16,100 nucleotides of DNA from Nitrospiraceae bacterium UBA6898 (GCA_002448975.1 DKBO01000253.1:23084-39183); one strand, 5' to 3'. Shown: positions 8,101 to 15,575, counted from the first letter of the stretch. A program made the numbers and translations. Notes: generated by a model from the letters alone, not told the origin.

Positions 8101-8428
8101 CAGGAATTCCATTCTGCTGATCGACTTTGTCCAGATGGAATGGAGGGATTCCTGTGACCTCAAGGCAGCTCTGATCAGGGCCGGGACAGTGAGATTCAGG
8201 CCCATTGCACTTACTGCTGCCGCGGTCGTTGTTGGTTCCTTTGTGATGCTCTTTGATCCCATTTTCCAGGGGCTGGCGATCGCCATGATGTTCGGGGCAG
8301 TAGCTGCCACTGCCCTCACCCTTGTTGCCGTACCGCTCCTGTATTACGAGTTTTTCCGTGACAAGCCCTGTCCGCTCCCTGCGGCTGAAGTTTCGAAAAA
8401 AAACGGAGAAAAACCTGACAATTTTTAG
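5183..8428 (+). CDS. RND-superfamily efflux permease (HAE-like, AcrB fold)
   Basis: The proton-driven inner-membrane pump of the system, 1081 residues, full length for the superfamily. TM1 is at residues 20-38 and is followed by PREEEPQI and the first porter domain. TM2-TM6 lie at about 358-515, including TM4 with GILVDDAIVVVENI (D423, D424), the paired aspartates of the proton relay. TM7 is near RSAALAAVLVLLGLSLILI; a second large periplasmic domain follows. TM8-TM12 run from GIAFGAVLVLIYILVV to ALTLVAVPLLYYEF. The DD pair followed by AIVVVEN is typical of HAE-type drug/organic pumps; classical heavy-metal CzcA/CusA pumps differ in this TM4 stretch. With an ArsR-type regulator upstream the substrate is therefore open. 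AGGGAAAG precedes ATG 5183. The 3' end overlaps the promoter of the next gene. Confidence 0.95.
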   Translation: MKSLGISGRIAKSFIQSKLTPLIVIASLLLGIFAVVVTPREEEPQIVVPMIDVMVSYPGASAKEVEERVTKPMEKFLWEIKGVEYVYSIARPGMNLTIVRFYVGEDMEASLVKLYNKLMSHYDLIPPGVSQPLVRPKSIDDVPIAAFTLWSARYTGYELRRVAQEICEEIKKDKDVSETAVIGGQKRQVRISLDSSRLHAYGISAQQIIGSLQKANFILPSGAFSSGNREYLVETGAFLKDTGDVGALVVSVISGRPVYLRDVAALTDGPEEPADYVFMGLGPAVATKGINAGYERSGQYEAVTLTVSKKKGTNASVVAADGIRKIEALKGTIIPSGMEITTTRNYGETAKEKSDELLEHLLIASLSVVILIALALGWRESIVVAVAVPVTLALTLLINYLYGYTLNRVTLFALIFSIGILVDDAIVVVENIHRHFRMHRIDPLTAAYAVDEVGNPTILATFTVIAALLPMAFVSGLMGPYMRPIPVGASAAMIFSLLIAFIVSPWMSYKVLKNVRPHSGDEGGEKFSAFYERMLRPLIESRHKRSAALAAVLVLLGLSLILIPLKAVTLKMLPFDNKSELQVIIDMPEGVTLEESAAAARAMGDYLKTVPEVTDFQTYTGTAAPYNFNGLVRHYFLRSGSNSADIQVNFLPKGDRSAQSHDIAKRLRPGLKKIADHYHARIKIAEIPPGPPVLSTLVAEVYGPDLQRQTEIARNIRDIFEKTDGVVDVDWYVEDDQKKVIFDVDKEKAAQHGITTEAISQTLRTALSGMSAGLVHVEQDKEPVELFLRLPRSERSDLSSLREITVPSADGRLVSISELVKMREGVEDKTIYHKNLKRVVYVTGDVAGTAESPAYAILRMKEKIQELKLAEGYALKQYFSVQPWLENRYSMKWDGEWHITYEVFRDLGIAFGAVLVLIYILVVAWFKNFVTPLIIMAPIPLTLVGILPGHWIFGAFFTATSMIGFIALAGIIVRNSILLIDFVQMEWRDSCDLKAALIRAGTVRFRPIALTAAAVVVGSFVMLFDPIFQGLAIAMMFGAVAATALTLVAVPLLYYEFFRDKPCPLPAAEVSKKNGEKPDNF

Positions 8429-8443
8429 AGGATGTGATATAAT
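8415..8443 (+). promoter_or_regulatory. strong sigma-70 promoter with extended -10
   Basis: CTGACA (8415-8420) and TATAAT (8438-8443) are separated by exactly 17 bp, and TG at 8435-8436 gives an extended -10 (TGATATAAT). It overlaps the last codons of the RND gene and should start transcription near 8450, giving a leader of about 40 bases to ATG 8491. It is the best promoter match in the window. Confidence 0.7.
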
Positions 8444-8490
8444 TACGATGTATTGCAACAATGAAACTAACAAGCCGGAGGTGAACTACT

Positions 8491-8679
8491 ATGGAAGCAA
8501 ATACCCTGACCTACAATAGGTGCGCGTGCCAGAAATGCGGAAGCCAGTATGCGACTGTCATCAACTCTGAAGAAGAATTGATGAAGGAGTCATGTCCCGG
8601 GTGCGGCGAAAAGCAGCTGAAGATCGTGGGACCGCTGAGCCCTGCCGAGATCAACAGCATGTTTTACAGCGGCGGTTGA
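8491..8679 (+). CDS. small zinc-ribbon protein
   Basis: A 62-residue protein with two cysteine knuckles: CACQKC (C11, C13, C16) and CPGC (C35, C38), spaced as in FmdB-like and rubredoxin-like zinc ribbons. The C-terminal LSPAEINSMFYSGG is a short, possibly helical tail. It may bind zinc, or iron through four cysteines; no function can be assigned. It is well equipped as its own transcription unit: a near-consensus promoter at 8415-8443, a Shine-Dalgarno GGAGGTGA 7 bases before ATG 8491, and an intrinsic terminator at 8736-8767. That suggests strong expression. Confidence 0.85.
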   Translation: MEANTLTYNRCACQKCGSQYATVINSEEELMKESCPGCGEKQLKIVGPLSPAEINSMFYSGG

Positions 8680-8735
8680 AGCCCGCGGGGATGCTGAGAC
8701 CGGTCAGGTCTCGCACGTAAGCAGGCAAGAGAGAA

Positions 8736-8767
8736 GGGCGGTGCTGTTCAGGCACCGCCCTTTTTTT
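8736..8767 (+). terminator. intrinsic (rho-independent) terminator
   Basis: GGGCGGTGC (8736-8744) pairs perfectly with GCACCGCCC (8752-8760) around a 7-base loop, followed at once by seven T residues (8761-8767). It ends the zinc-ribbon transcript and isolates the helicase genes from the efflux operon. Confidence 0.93.
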
Positions 8768-8891
8768 GTCCTGAGCTGAGATTTCCGAAGGGCTTACCAA
8801 TTCTCAGTACGGAATTTACGTCAGCCTTAGTGAGTTTGTGTAGACGTTATGAATGAAGCAAAAAAAACACCCCTGTTCGAGACGCTGCCCC

Positions 8892-8920
8892 GCACCCCGG
8901 ACATCCCCTGTCCGGGGTGC
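8892..8920. other. perfect 12-bp stem-loop upstream of the AddA-like gene
   Basis: GCACCCCGGACA (8892-8903) and TGTCCGGGGTGC (8909-8920) are exact reverse complements with a 5-base loop. A smaller palindrome, GGTAT-G-ATACC (8923-8933), follows directly. There is no adjacent T-run on either strand, so a simple terminator is unlikely. The rest of 8768-8979 holds no convincing gene or promoter. The stem covers a GTG that could otherwise be read as the helicase start. Confidence 0.65.
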
Positions 8921-8979
8921 AATGGTATGATACCAGTATCGTGACAGGGAAAAAGACCACAGAGGAGCAGGCAGGGGAC

Positions 8980-11900
8980 ATGCTGCAGGAGCTTCCCCAT
9001 TCCATCGTGCTGAAGGCCTCTGCAGGCTCGGGCAAGACCCATGAACTTACGCGGAGGTTCGTGGCATTCCTCCTTTCCGACCATATTCCAAAGAACGGCC
9101 TTCGGAATATCCTGGCGATCACCTTTTCGAACAACGCTGCCGCGGAGATGCGCGGCCGCATCCTCGAATGGCTGAAGGTGCTTTCGCTCGGCCGTGAGCA
9201 GGAGATCAATGAGCTCGCATCGGCCATTGGCCTCGAACGCGAAGAGCTTATGTCCCGGGCGGATGCCCTGATCTCGGTCGTCCTCGAGCATTACGCGGAC
9301 CTGCAGGTGAAGACGATCGACAGCTTCATGACCGGCATCTTCAAGACGTCCGCCATCGATCTCGGGTTCAGCCCTGACTTCGAGGTCCTGCTCAACAGCG
9401 ACACGCTCATGGAATATGCCTTTGAAATGTTCCTGAAGAACGTGCGGGAGAAGAGCCGAGCAAGCGGGTTTCTCGAAGAGATGATCGGGCGCATCATGGA
9501 TGCGAAGCTGCAGGCAGCAGGGTTCCCCTGGGATCCGTCCGGCCCGATCCTCGAAGAGGTGAAGAACATCTACCGCAGGGCGGCATCCACCTGGAAGCTG
9601 ATCAGGATACCAGAGCATGCCGCAGGGATCGCCGTGACAAAGGAGAAGATCCAGGAGTCCGCAGAGGCTCTTGATGCTCTTATCGAGCGGTCCGGCCTCG
9701 AACGCAATGCAAAGAGCACCTTCCCCGCGATACTCGCCCTGGTGCGGGACGACCGCTTCCCCGATCTCCTGGAAAAAGGGATGAAAACGCTCCCCGTGAA
9801 ATCGTACAAAGGAAAGGACGCTGAAAAGTGCCGGGCAGCTGAGGCGATCGCGCAGCAGTGGAATCTCCTGATCCGCCGGATCTCCGGCTATATGCAGCTC
9901 GCTGCAGAGGCCTACTATGTCCCGTATCTCCGGGTATATGAGGCAGTCCGTGAGACGATCGAACGGGTCAAGAGAAAAGAGGAGCGAGTATTTATAGAAG
10001 ACATCAACCGTACGCTCGCGGAGCTGATCAGCAAAGACGTGGTGCCGGATGTCTACTTCAAACTCGGCGAAAGGATCTATCATTATCTCATCGACGAGTT
10101 CCAGGACACGTCGCCCGTGCAGTGGAAGAACCTCTTCCCGCTCGTCGAGAACGCCCTTTCCCAGCAGGGGAGCCTCTTCGTGGTCGGGGATACGAAGCAG
10201 GCCATCTACGGGTTCCGGGACGCCGACTACCGGATCATGAAGGAGATGGAAGAACAGGAGGAAGGCCCGTTCCCTTCTGCGCGCCATGAAGTTCGCGAAC
10301 TCACCACGAACTACCGGAGCATGGACCAGATCATCGAATTCACGGCAAAGGTCTTCAAACAGAAGGTTGCTTCGGATGAGGAATACGGCAGTCTGGCAGC
10401 CCTCAGCGGACTGACAGACTATGTCCAGGAGGTGAAGCCGGGCAATGAGTCCCGGGGCCATGTCCAGGTCGAGGTCCTCGAACGGGACGGTGACGGGACA
10501 CCCGAGCGGCCGGCGCTGCAGGAACTGCTGGCCCGGCTCAGGCAGCGCGGGTACGGCTTCCGGGATATGGCGATCCTCACCTTCGAAAATGACGATGTGG
10601 TGAGCATCACCTCCTGGCTCAACGAGCAGGCCGTGCCGTTCATCTCGTACAGCAGCCTCGACATCAGGAGGCGCAAGGTGATTGCCGAGATCGTTGCCCT
10701 TCTCCGGTTCCTCGACTCCCCCCTTGACGACCTTTCCTTCTCGACCGTGGTCCTGGGCGACATCTTCGCCCGCCAGCTCAGAGAAGAGGGAATCGGTCCG
10801 GACCGGATGCGCGCATTCGTCTTCCGCAACAGAAGGAGCAGGCCTCTCTACAAGAGGTTTCAGGCCGAATTCCCCGACCTTTGGGGCTGCGTTCTTGACG
10901 GACTCTTCCGGTCTGCCGGTTACCTGCCCCTCTACGACCTCGTGACCGAGATCTACCGCCTGTTCAGCATATTTACGGGATTCAGAGAGGAAGAGGCAGC
11001 GCTTGCGAAGATGCTCGAGGTGGTGAAGGACTACGAAGAGAGCGGAAAGAACAGCCTCCGGGACTTCATAGAATTCGTGGCCGACGAGGAGCGGGCCGAG
11101 GCAGACTGGAACATCGACGTGCCGAAGGATATGGACGCGGTGAAGGTCATGACCGTGCATAAGGCAAAAGGGCTCGGCTTCCCCATCGTGATCCTGGTGG
11201 CCTACGGCAAGACAGCCAAGGGCTTTTCCTATGTACTGAAAGAGACCGGCAGTACGGGCGAGCTCTGTTTTACCCGGCTGAACAGGAAGATCGCGGCCAT
11301 GGTGCCGGAGCTGGATGCACTGTACGGAGAACTTTCAACGAAAGAGACGGTCAACAGTCTGAACAGCCTGTACGTCGCGCTCACCAGGGCAAAGTCCGAA
11401 ATGTATCTGCTCTGCGTGAAGAGCCGGGGCCGCAGAGAGAGTTCCCATGTCTGCGGGTTCCTGCCGCATGAGGAATATCCTGCCAGGCCCATGCCGGCAG
11501 AGATCCTTCCCGGTGAAGAGCGCAGATCGCGGAGGATGGGGCTGGAGCACAACAGCATACGCTCCATGGCCTCGGTCAGCGCGGAAACATTTATGAACCG
11601 GGAGGAGCGGCAGTGGGGCGAATATGTCCATGCAGTCCTTGCGCGTATCGAATTTTGGGAACCCGGCAGCGAGCCTGTTCTGCGCGAAGCGATCAGGCAG
11701 GTGAATCAGGAGTTCATGGCGTCGTACCCCGAAGATGACGTCTGCAGGCTTCTCGCAGGCTTTCTCAATTCAGCCGGCGCAGCAGACCTCTTCCGTGAGA
11801 AGGACGGAAGAAAGATGCACTGCGAGATGGAGGTCGCTGACAGCAGCGGGAACCTCTTCCGGGTCGACCGGCTCATTGCCGATCCGGACTGCGTCACGGT

Positions 11901-12057
11901 CGTGGATTTCAAGACCGGAAAGGACCGGGACCGGCATGATGCATACATCCGGCAGGTGCGGCAGTATATGCGCATCCTGGGCAGCATCTATCCGGGCAGG
12001 GCTATCAGCGGTGTTATCGCCTACATCGAACTCATGCAGACAGAGGCGGTTACGTGA
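8980..12057 (+). CDS. addA: AddA-like UvrD/Rep-type helicase with C-terminal PD-(D/E)XK nuclease
   Basis: The ATP-driven DNA helicase and nuclease subunit of a RecBCD/AddAB-type double-strand-break resection enzyme. From the chosen start it has 1025 residues. Superfamily 1 motifs in order: I KASAGSGKTHELT (K19), Ia AITFSNNAAAEM, II HYLIDEFQDTSP (D372, E373), III LFVVGDTKQAIYGFRDAD, IV LTTNYRSM, V VKVMTVHKAKGLGFPIVI, VI LYVALTRAKSEMYLL. The C-terminus carries the nuclease core HCEMEVADSSG, RVDRL and VVDFKTGK (D976, K978) followed by the glutamine helix RQVRQYMRI. In-frame GTG 8917 would add 21 residues but lies within a perfect hairpin and lacks a ribosome site; ATG 8980 has AGGGGA and AGGAG upstream. 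Its stop overlaps the next gene by four bases (GTGA). Confidence 0.93.
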   Translation: MLQELPHSIVLKASAGSGKTHELTRRFVAFLLSDHIPKNGLRNILAITFSNNAAAEMRGRILEWLKVLSLGREQEINELASAIGLEREELMSRADALISVVLEHYADLQVKTIDSFMTGIFKTSAIDLGFSPDFEVLLNSDTLMEYAFEMFLKNVREKSRASGFLEEMIGRIMDAKLQAAGFPWDPSGPILEEVKNIYRRAASTWKLIRIPEHAAGIAVTKEKIQESAEALDALIERSGLERNAKSTFPAILALVRDDRFPDLLEKGMKTLPVKSYKGKDAEKCRAAEAIAQQWNLLIRRISGYMQLAAEAYYVPYLRVYEAVRETIERVKRKEERVFIEDINRTLAELISKDVVPDVYFKLGERIYHYLIDEFQDTSPVQWKNLFPLVENALSQQGSLFVVGDTKQAIYGFRDADYRIMKEMEEQEEGPFPSARHEVRELTTNYRSMDQIIEFTAKVFKQKVASDEEYGSLAALSGLTDYVQEVKPGNESRGHVQVEVLERDGDGTPERPALQELLARLRQRGYGFRDMAILTFENDDVVSITSWLNEQAVPFISYSSLDIRRRKVIAEIVALLRFLDSPLDDLSFSTVVLGDIFARQLREEGIGPDRMRAFVFRNRRSRPLYKRFQAEFPDLWGCVLDGLFRSAGYLPLYDLVTEIYRLFSIFTGFREEEAALAKMLEVVKDYEESGKNSLRDFIEFVADEERAEADWNIDVPKDMDAVKVMTVHKAKGLGFPIVILVAYGKTAKGFSYVLKETGSTGELCFTRLNRKIAAMVPELDALYGELSTKETVNSLNSLYVALTRAKSEMYLLCVKSRGRRESSHVCGFLPHEEYPARPMPAEILPGEERRSRRMGLEHNSIRSMASVSAETFMNREERQWGEYVHAVLARIEFWEPGSEPVLREAIRQVNQEFMASYPEDDVCRLLAGFLNSAGAADLFREKDGRKMHCEMEVADSSGNLFRVDRLIADPDCVTVVDFKTGKDRDRHDAYIRQVRQYMRILGSIYPGRAISGVIAYIELMQTEAVT

Positions 12058-14900
12058 AGGCATACCTTCTCAGGGGAGACCGCGACCTGGTCGCAGAGGT
12101 TGCTGCATATCTGCAGTGCAGGGACAATGACTGCTCCGGCAGCCTGGTGGTCTTCCCGGGCAAGCGGCCCGCCCATTTCCTGCGGAAAGAGATCAGCCGC
12201 AACCTCCAACAGGCCTTTCTGCCGCCCCGGATATGTTCGATGGATGAATTCATCGACCTCATCTGCAAGGGCCCGGAGGACGCGGGCACCGGCAGGATAA
12301 CCGGCATCGACGCAGTGGCCATACTCTTCGAACTCCACCGGACCGCGCCGCAGCCGCTCGGCAACAAGGGATTCCTCTCCCTCGACAGCTTCTTCCCCAT
12401 CGGGCTGAAGCTCTACCGCGACCTGGAGGAGCTCATGATCGAGGGCATCACCGTGGAGCAGATGAAGAGAGTCGACGGGCTGGTGGAGGAGGGCATCCCG
12501 CCGAGATCGCTCGAGCGGCTCCAGTCGGTCTCGTGGTTCTATGAGCGCTTTTACCCGCGAGTCCGGGAAGCGGGTCGTTCGACGCGGTCCATGCGCTACT
12601 GCACTGCTGCCGATTCCTTCGACGCAGCTGTTCTTGCCGGTTTTTCGGAGATCGTTCTTGCCGGCTTCTTTGGACTGACCGTTGCGGAGAAGAGGCTCTT
12701 CAGCCGCCTCGCCACGCATGTTGCCGGCGCGGCTTTTTTCCAGGACGGCCCTGGCTTGCAGGAGGTGCTGGCGTCGCTCGCTATCGAACCGGAGATCATG
12801 GAGGGCAAAGAACAGGCACCGGCCGTCTCGCTCTATCAGAGTCCGGACGCCCACGGCCAGACCTTTGCCCTGAACAGGGTGATCAACGCCATCGGGCCGG
12901 AGCTGGACGGGCGTGACGAGAGGACCGTGATCGTCCTGCCCTCTGCAGACACGCTCTTCCCGGTCCTGCATCAGGGCATACCAGCGCTGCCGGAGAGCAG
13001 TTTCAACATCTCCCTCGGGTATCCGCTCAGCAGGACGCCCCTGTACGGTTTTTTCAACAATCTCGCCCAGATGATGCTCTCCCTCGAGGATGAGCGGGTC
13101 TATCTGCCCGACTACCTTGCCTTCGTGCTCCATCCCTATGTCAAGAACATCCTCTTCCATGACCGGGCCGATGTTACGCGGATCATTTTTCATACGCTCG
13201 AAGAGGAGATGACCGAGAAACGGACACGCGCCTTTCTCACGCTGGAGGAGATCGAGGGCGACACACGGATGCTGGCAGCAGTGGCCGAAAAGGTCACCCA
13301 GGTGGAGCCGGACATCACCACGATCCAGGTCCGCGAGCATATCCAACAGATCCACGACAGTCTTATCCGGCGGTTCCTTCTGCCCGGTTCGGTCGCGGAC
13401 TTCGCGCAGAAGGCTGCTGCTGTAGTCGAGTATATCTACGAGAAGAGCACGGCAAGACTGCATCCCTATTTCCATCCCTTTGCCGAGGCCTTCCTTTCGG
13501 CCATGCAGGAGATCTCCTCTTCCCTGATGAAGGACCTCGTCTTTGACGAAGCAGCAAGCTATTTCCATTTCTTCCGGAAATACCTCGGGACCTGCCATGT
13601 GCCCTTTCCCGGCACCCCGCTCAGGGGGCTGCAGGTGCTCGGCTTTCTCGAGACAAGGAACCTGCCCTTTGACCGGGTCCTGATCCTCGACATGAACGAG
13701 GACGTGATCCCGGCTACCGATCGGGACGAGTCCCTGCTGCCGTTCAAGGTAAGGGCGGCGCTCTGTCTGCCGACCTACCTTGACCGCGACCGCATTGCCG
13801 CGTATCATTTCGCGACCCTCCTCAGGTCTGCCAAAGAGGCGCATCTCTTTTACGTGGAGAACAGCAGAAAAGAGAAGAGCAGGTTCGTTGAGGCGCTTCT
13901 CTGGGAGATGCAGAAAAAGGATGAAGAGATCCGGCCGGACAAGTATGTCCAGGCAGTCTTCTACGACGTGAAGCTCGACAGTCCGGTGCCTGCCGCCATC
14001 CCGAAGACCCTGGAGATCGTTGCGCTGCTGCAGGAGTTCGCATACAGCGCGTCGTCGCTCGACACCTACCTCATTTGCCAGCTCCGGTTCTATTACCAAT
14101 ATCTTCTGCGGATCAGCCAAAAGGAGGGCATCACCGGCGAGATCGAACGGGCGGATATCGGCCGGTTCGTGCATGACCTGCTCCACGACTTCTTTGCGGG
14201 CAGGATCGGCAGGCCGCTTATTGCGGACGATCTCGGGCAGGACCGGATGGAGAAACTGCTGGAAGAGCGGTTCAGCAGGGAGTACGGCCGCAACGTGACC
14301 GGAGCACTCTACCTGCTGAAGAACCAGATCAGGCTGCACCTCAGGGATTTTCTGCAGGGGTATCAGGAGGCTGTGATCGCGGAAAGACCTGTTGCCATCG
14401 TGGAGCTCGAGCGCAACATCGAGATCTCATGGAACTCCTTCGTGCTGAAGGGCAGGCTCGACCGGGTGGAGAAACGGGGAGAGAAGATTGTCATCATCGA
14501 CTACAAGACACAGGCGAGCGACAACTACCTCAGAATACGGCATGACCGGCTCGACCCGGATGACCGCGGGACCTGGGAAGAGGCGATCGGCTCGCTGCAG
14601 CTTCCGCTGTACCTGCTCCTGCTGTCGGAAAAGCAGGGCATGCCTGCTGAGCAGATCATGCCGTTCTTCCTCTTCCTGGGCAGGGTGCGGCTCGACCGGG
14701 AGATCGAAGTGCCACTCTTTGCAGAGGGCGATGATCGGCAGGGACAGTTCGAAGCCCTGAAGCAGGTGATCCTCCATCTCCTCACAGAGATCGTTAACCC
14801 GGAGCTGGTGTTTGCGCCGGCGCATGACCTGAAAAAGGCCTGTCCGTACTGCGACTTCCGGAATATCTGCGGGACCCAGTGGATCGTGGCCCGGAGTTGA
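12054..14900 (+). CDS. addB: AddB-like PD-(D/E)XK nuclease subunit with [4Fe-4S] staple
   Basis: Partner subunit of the AddA-like helicase, 948 residues. The N-terminal part (YLLRGDRDLVAEV, SLVVFPGKRPAHFLRKEI, ICSMDEFIDLI) has the layout of AddB's inactive helicase-like fold, but no Walker A GxGK[ST] is present, so ATP binding here is not expected. The C-terminal nuclease has LKGRLDRVE and VIIDYKTQA (D816, K818) followed by LQLPLYLLL. The cysteines for an iron-sulfur staple are C675 (LICQLRFYY) and C930, C933, C939 (CPYCDFRNIC), the AddB pattern of one Cys before the nuclease core and C-x2-C-x5-C after it. The GTG start at 12054 overlaps the AddA stop, so the two subunits are coupled. It is last in the operon; no clear terminator follows. 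Confidence 0.9.
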   Translation: MKAYLLRGDRDLVAEVAAYLQCRDNDCSGSLVVFPGKRPAHFLRKEISRNLQQAFLPPRICSMDEFIDLICKGPEDAGTGRITGIDAVAILFELHRTAPQPLGNKGFLSLDSFFPIGLKLYRDLEELMIEGITVEQMKRVDGLVEEGIPPRSLERLQSVSWFYERFYPRVREAGRSTRSMRYCTAADSFDAAVLAGFSEIVLAGFFGLTVAEKRLFSRLATHVAGAAFFQDGPGLQEVLASLAIEPEIMEGKEQAPAVSLYQSPDAHGQTFALNRVINAIGPELDGRDERTVIVLPSADTLFPVLHQGIPALPESSFNISLGYPLSRTPLYGFFNNLAQMMLSLEDERVYLPDYLAFVLHPYVKNILFHDRADVTRIIFHTLEEEMTEKRTRAFLTLEEIEGDTRMLAAVAEKVTQVEPDITTIQVREHIQQIHDSLIRRFLLPGSVADFAQKAAAVVEYIYEKSTARLHPYFHPFAEAFLSAMQEISSSLMKDLVFDEAASYFHFFRKYLGTCHVPFPGTPLRGLQVLGFLETRNLPFDRVLILDMNEDVIPATDRDESLLPFKVRAALCLPTYLDRDRIAAYHFATLLRSAKEAHLFYVENSRKEKSRFVEALLWEMQKKDEEIRPDKYVQAVFYDVKLDSPVPAAIPKTLEIVALLQEFAYSASSLDTYLICQLRFYYQYLLRISQKEGITGEIERADIGRFVHDLLHDFFAGRIGRPLIADDLGQDRMEKLLEERFSREYGRNVTGALYLLKNQIRLHLRDFLQGYQEAVIAERPVAIVELERNIEISWNSFVLKGRLDRVEKRGEKIVIIDYKTQASDNYLRIRHDRLDPDDRGTWEEAIGSLQLPLYLLLLSEKQGMPAEQIMPFFLFLGRVRLDREIEVPLFAEGDDRQGQFEALKQVILHLLTEIVNPELVFAPAHDLKKACPYCDFRNICGTQWIVARS

Positions 14901-15108
14901 TGGTGCCATGGTATTGATTACGTGCCATCATCACGGATTCAGAATCTCTTAGTAATACGTAATGTCCTCGCATGAAGCAACCTATAGGTAGGGAATATGA
15001 TGCATGTCATATCGCCCTGCACCTGTCTGCGGTAGAATCAAGCTTCGGGAAAAAAAGCAGACGTGCTTTGAACGGGGCAGGGAAATCTTATGGGAGAGGT
15101 GAAAGCCG

Positions 15109-15303
15109 GTGTTTATAGCCATAGTGGATTGGGAGAAATGCAATGGGTGCGGGGACTGCATAAACGCCTGCCCGGTCATGTGCTTTGAGATGTCAGACGG
15201 CAAGAGCCTGCCCTCCCGCTCGTCCTATTGCATCGACTGCGGCACCTGCAAAGAAGTCTGTCCTGCCGATGCCATAATAATCAGCATCGGCTGGGGCGGC
15301 TAA
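15109..15303 (+). CDS. 2x[4Fe-4S] ferredoxin
   Basis: A 64-residue low-potential electron carrier with two full cluster motifs: C11-NG-C14-GD-C17-INA-C21-P and C41-ID-C44-GT-C47-KEV-C51-P. An extra Cys25 lies just after the first motif. The start is GTG with AGGTGA about 8 bases upstream; an ATG at 15090 is out of frame. The length and layout match bacterial clostridial-type ferredoxins and the ferredoxin subunits of 2-oxoacid oxidoreductases, but no such enzyme is encoded nearby. The 208 bases upstream (14901-15108) contain palindromes such as CCTATAGG and GATTC-A-GAATC but no convincing promoter or gene. It seems to be a stand-alone gene. Confidence 0.92.
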   Translation: MFIAIVDWEKCNGCGDCINACPVMCFEMSDGKSLPSRSSYCIDCGTCKEVCPADAIIISIGWGG

Positions 15304-15421
15304 GCAAAGGGCTAAAAAACCCTGGAAGTGATCCGGACAGGAAAATAATCCCCCGGGGAAAAGAGACAGGCCTAGAAGCTATCTCAATATCGTTTCCTCA
15401 TCTGCCGGCTCTCTTTTCGTC

Positions 15422-15466
15422 ATTCCCGTGAAAACGGGAATCCAGTCTTTTCAAAGACTTCTGGAT
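15422..15466. repeat. dRS3-like stem-loop repeat, truncated element
   Basis: ATTCCCGT (15422-15429) and ACGGGAAT (15434-15441) form a perfect 8-bp stem capped by GAAA, a GNRA loop. The layout ATTCCC-N8-GGGAAT is that of the dRS3-type repeats first described in Neisseria and seen in many other bacteria. It is followed by CCAG...CTGG enclosing AGTCTTT-tc-AAAGACT (15444-15459), a second stem. Longer copies of such elements usually continue after CTGGATT into a second GGGAAT-type stem; here the sequence changes after CTGGAT. The 118 bases before it (15304-15421) show no gene. Confidence 0.6.
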
Positions 15467-15575
15467 ACTCGCTGATTTGCACTGGCACAGCTACACGCCC
15501 TTGCCTGAGGTTGATTCGATTGAAGACTTTCTGGCTGCCGTGAAGAAAGACGAGCACGCCTGCTTCTTTGGATAG
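15462..15575 (+). pseudogene. C-terminal remnant of a DUF3024-like gene
   Basis: An open frame ending in TAG at 15573-15575 reads WILADLHWHSYTPLPEVD and then SIEDFLAAVKKDEHACFFG. From memory of the family, ADLxWHSYxP, the acidic EDFL stretch and the final C-F-[FW]-G are how DUF3024 proteins end. No start codon or N-terminal part is present: the frame runs back into the stem-loop repeat and meets a stop at 15429. I read it as the tail of a gene whose front was removed or replaced at the repeat. The family call rests on recollection and not on a search. Confidence 0.5.

Noticed and set aside
7580..8473. 297-codon minus-strand open frame over the end of the RND gene
   Set aside because: Antisense to the conserved TM8-TM12 region and covers the promoter of the zinc-ribbon gene; no domain recognised.
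8917..8979. 21-residue N-terminal extension of the AddA-like protein from GTG 8917
   Set aside because: The GTG lies in a perfect 12-bp stem, no Shine-Dalgarno precedes it, and ATG 8980 places motif I near the N-terminus as usual for the family.
8827..11160. 777-codon open frame on the minus strand opposite the AddA-like gene
   Set aside because: It is antisense to a gene with all helicase motifs, its product is rich in His, Leu and Arg with no recognisable domain, and such frames arise from codon bias in GC-rich genes.
12021..14339. 772-codon open frame on the minus strand opposite the AddB-like gene
   Set aside because: Same reasons: mirror frame of a well-supported coding sequence, without domain motifs and without a ribosome site.
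14901..15108. Possible riboswitch or sigma-54 promoter upstream of the ferredoxin
   Set aside because: Only short palindromes were found; no GG-N10-GC -24/-12 element and no known riboswitch core could be recognised.
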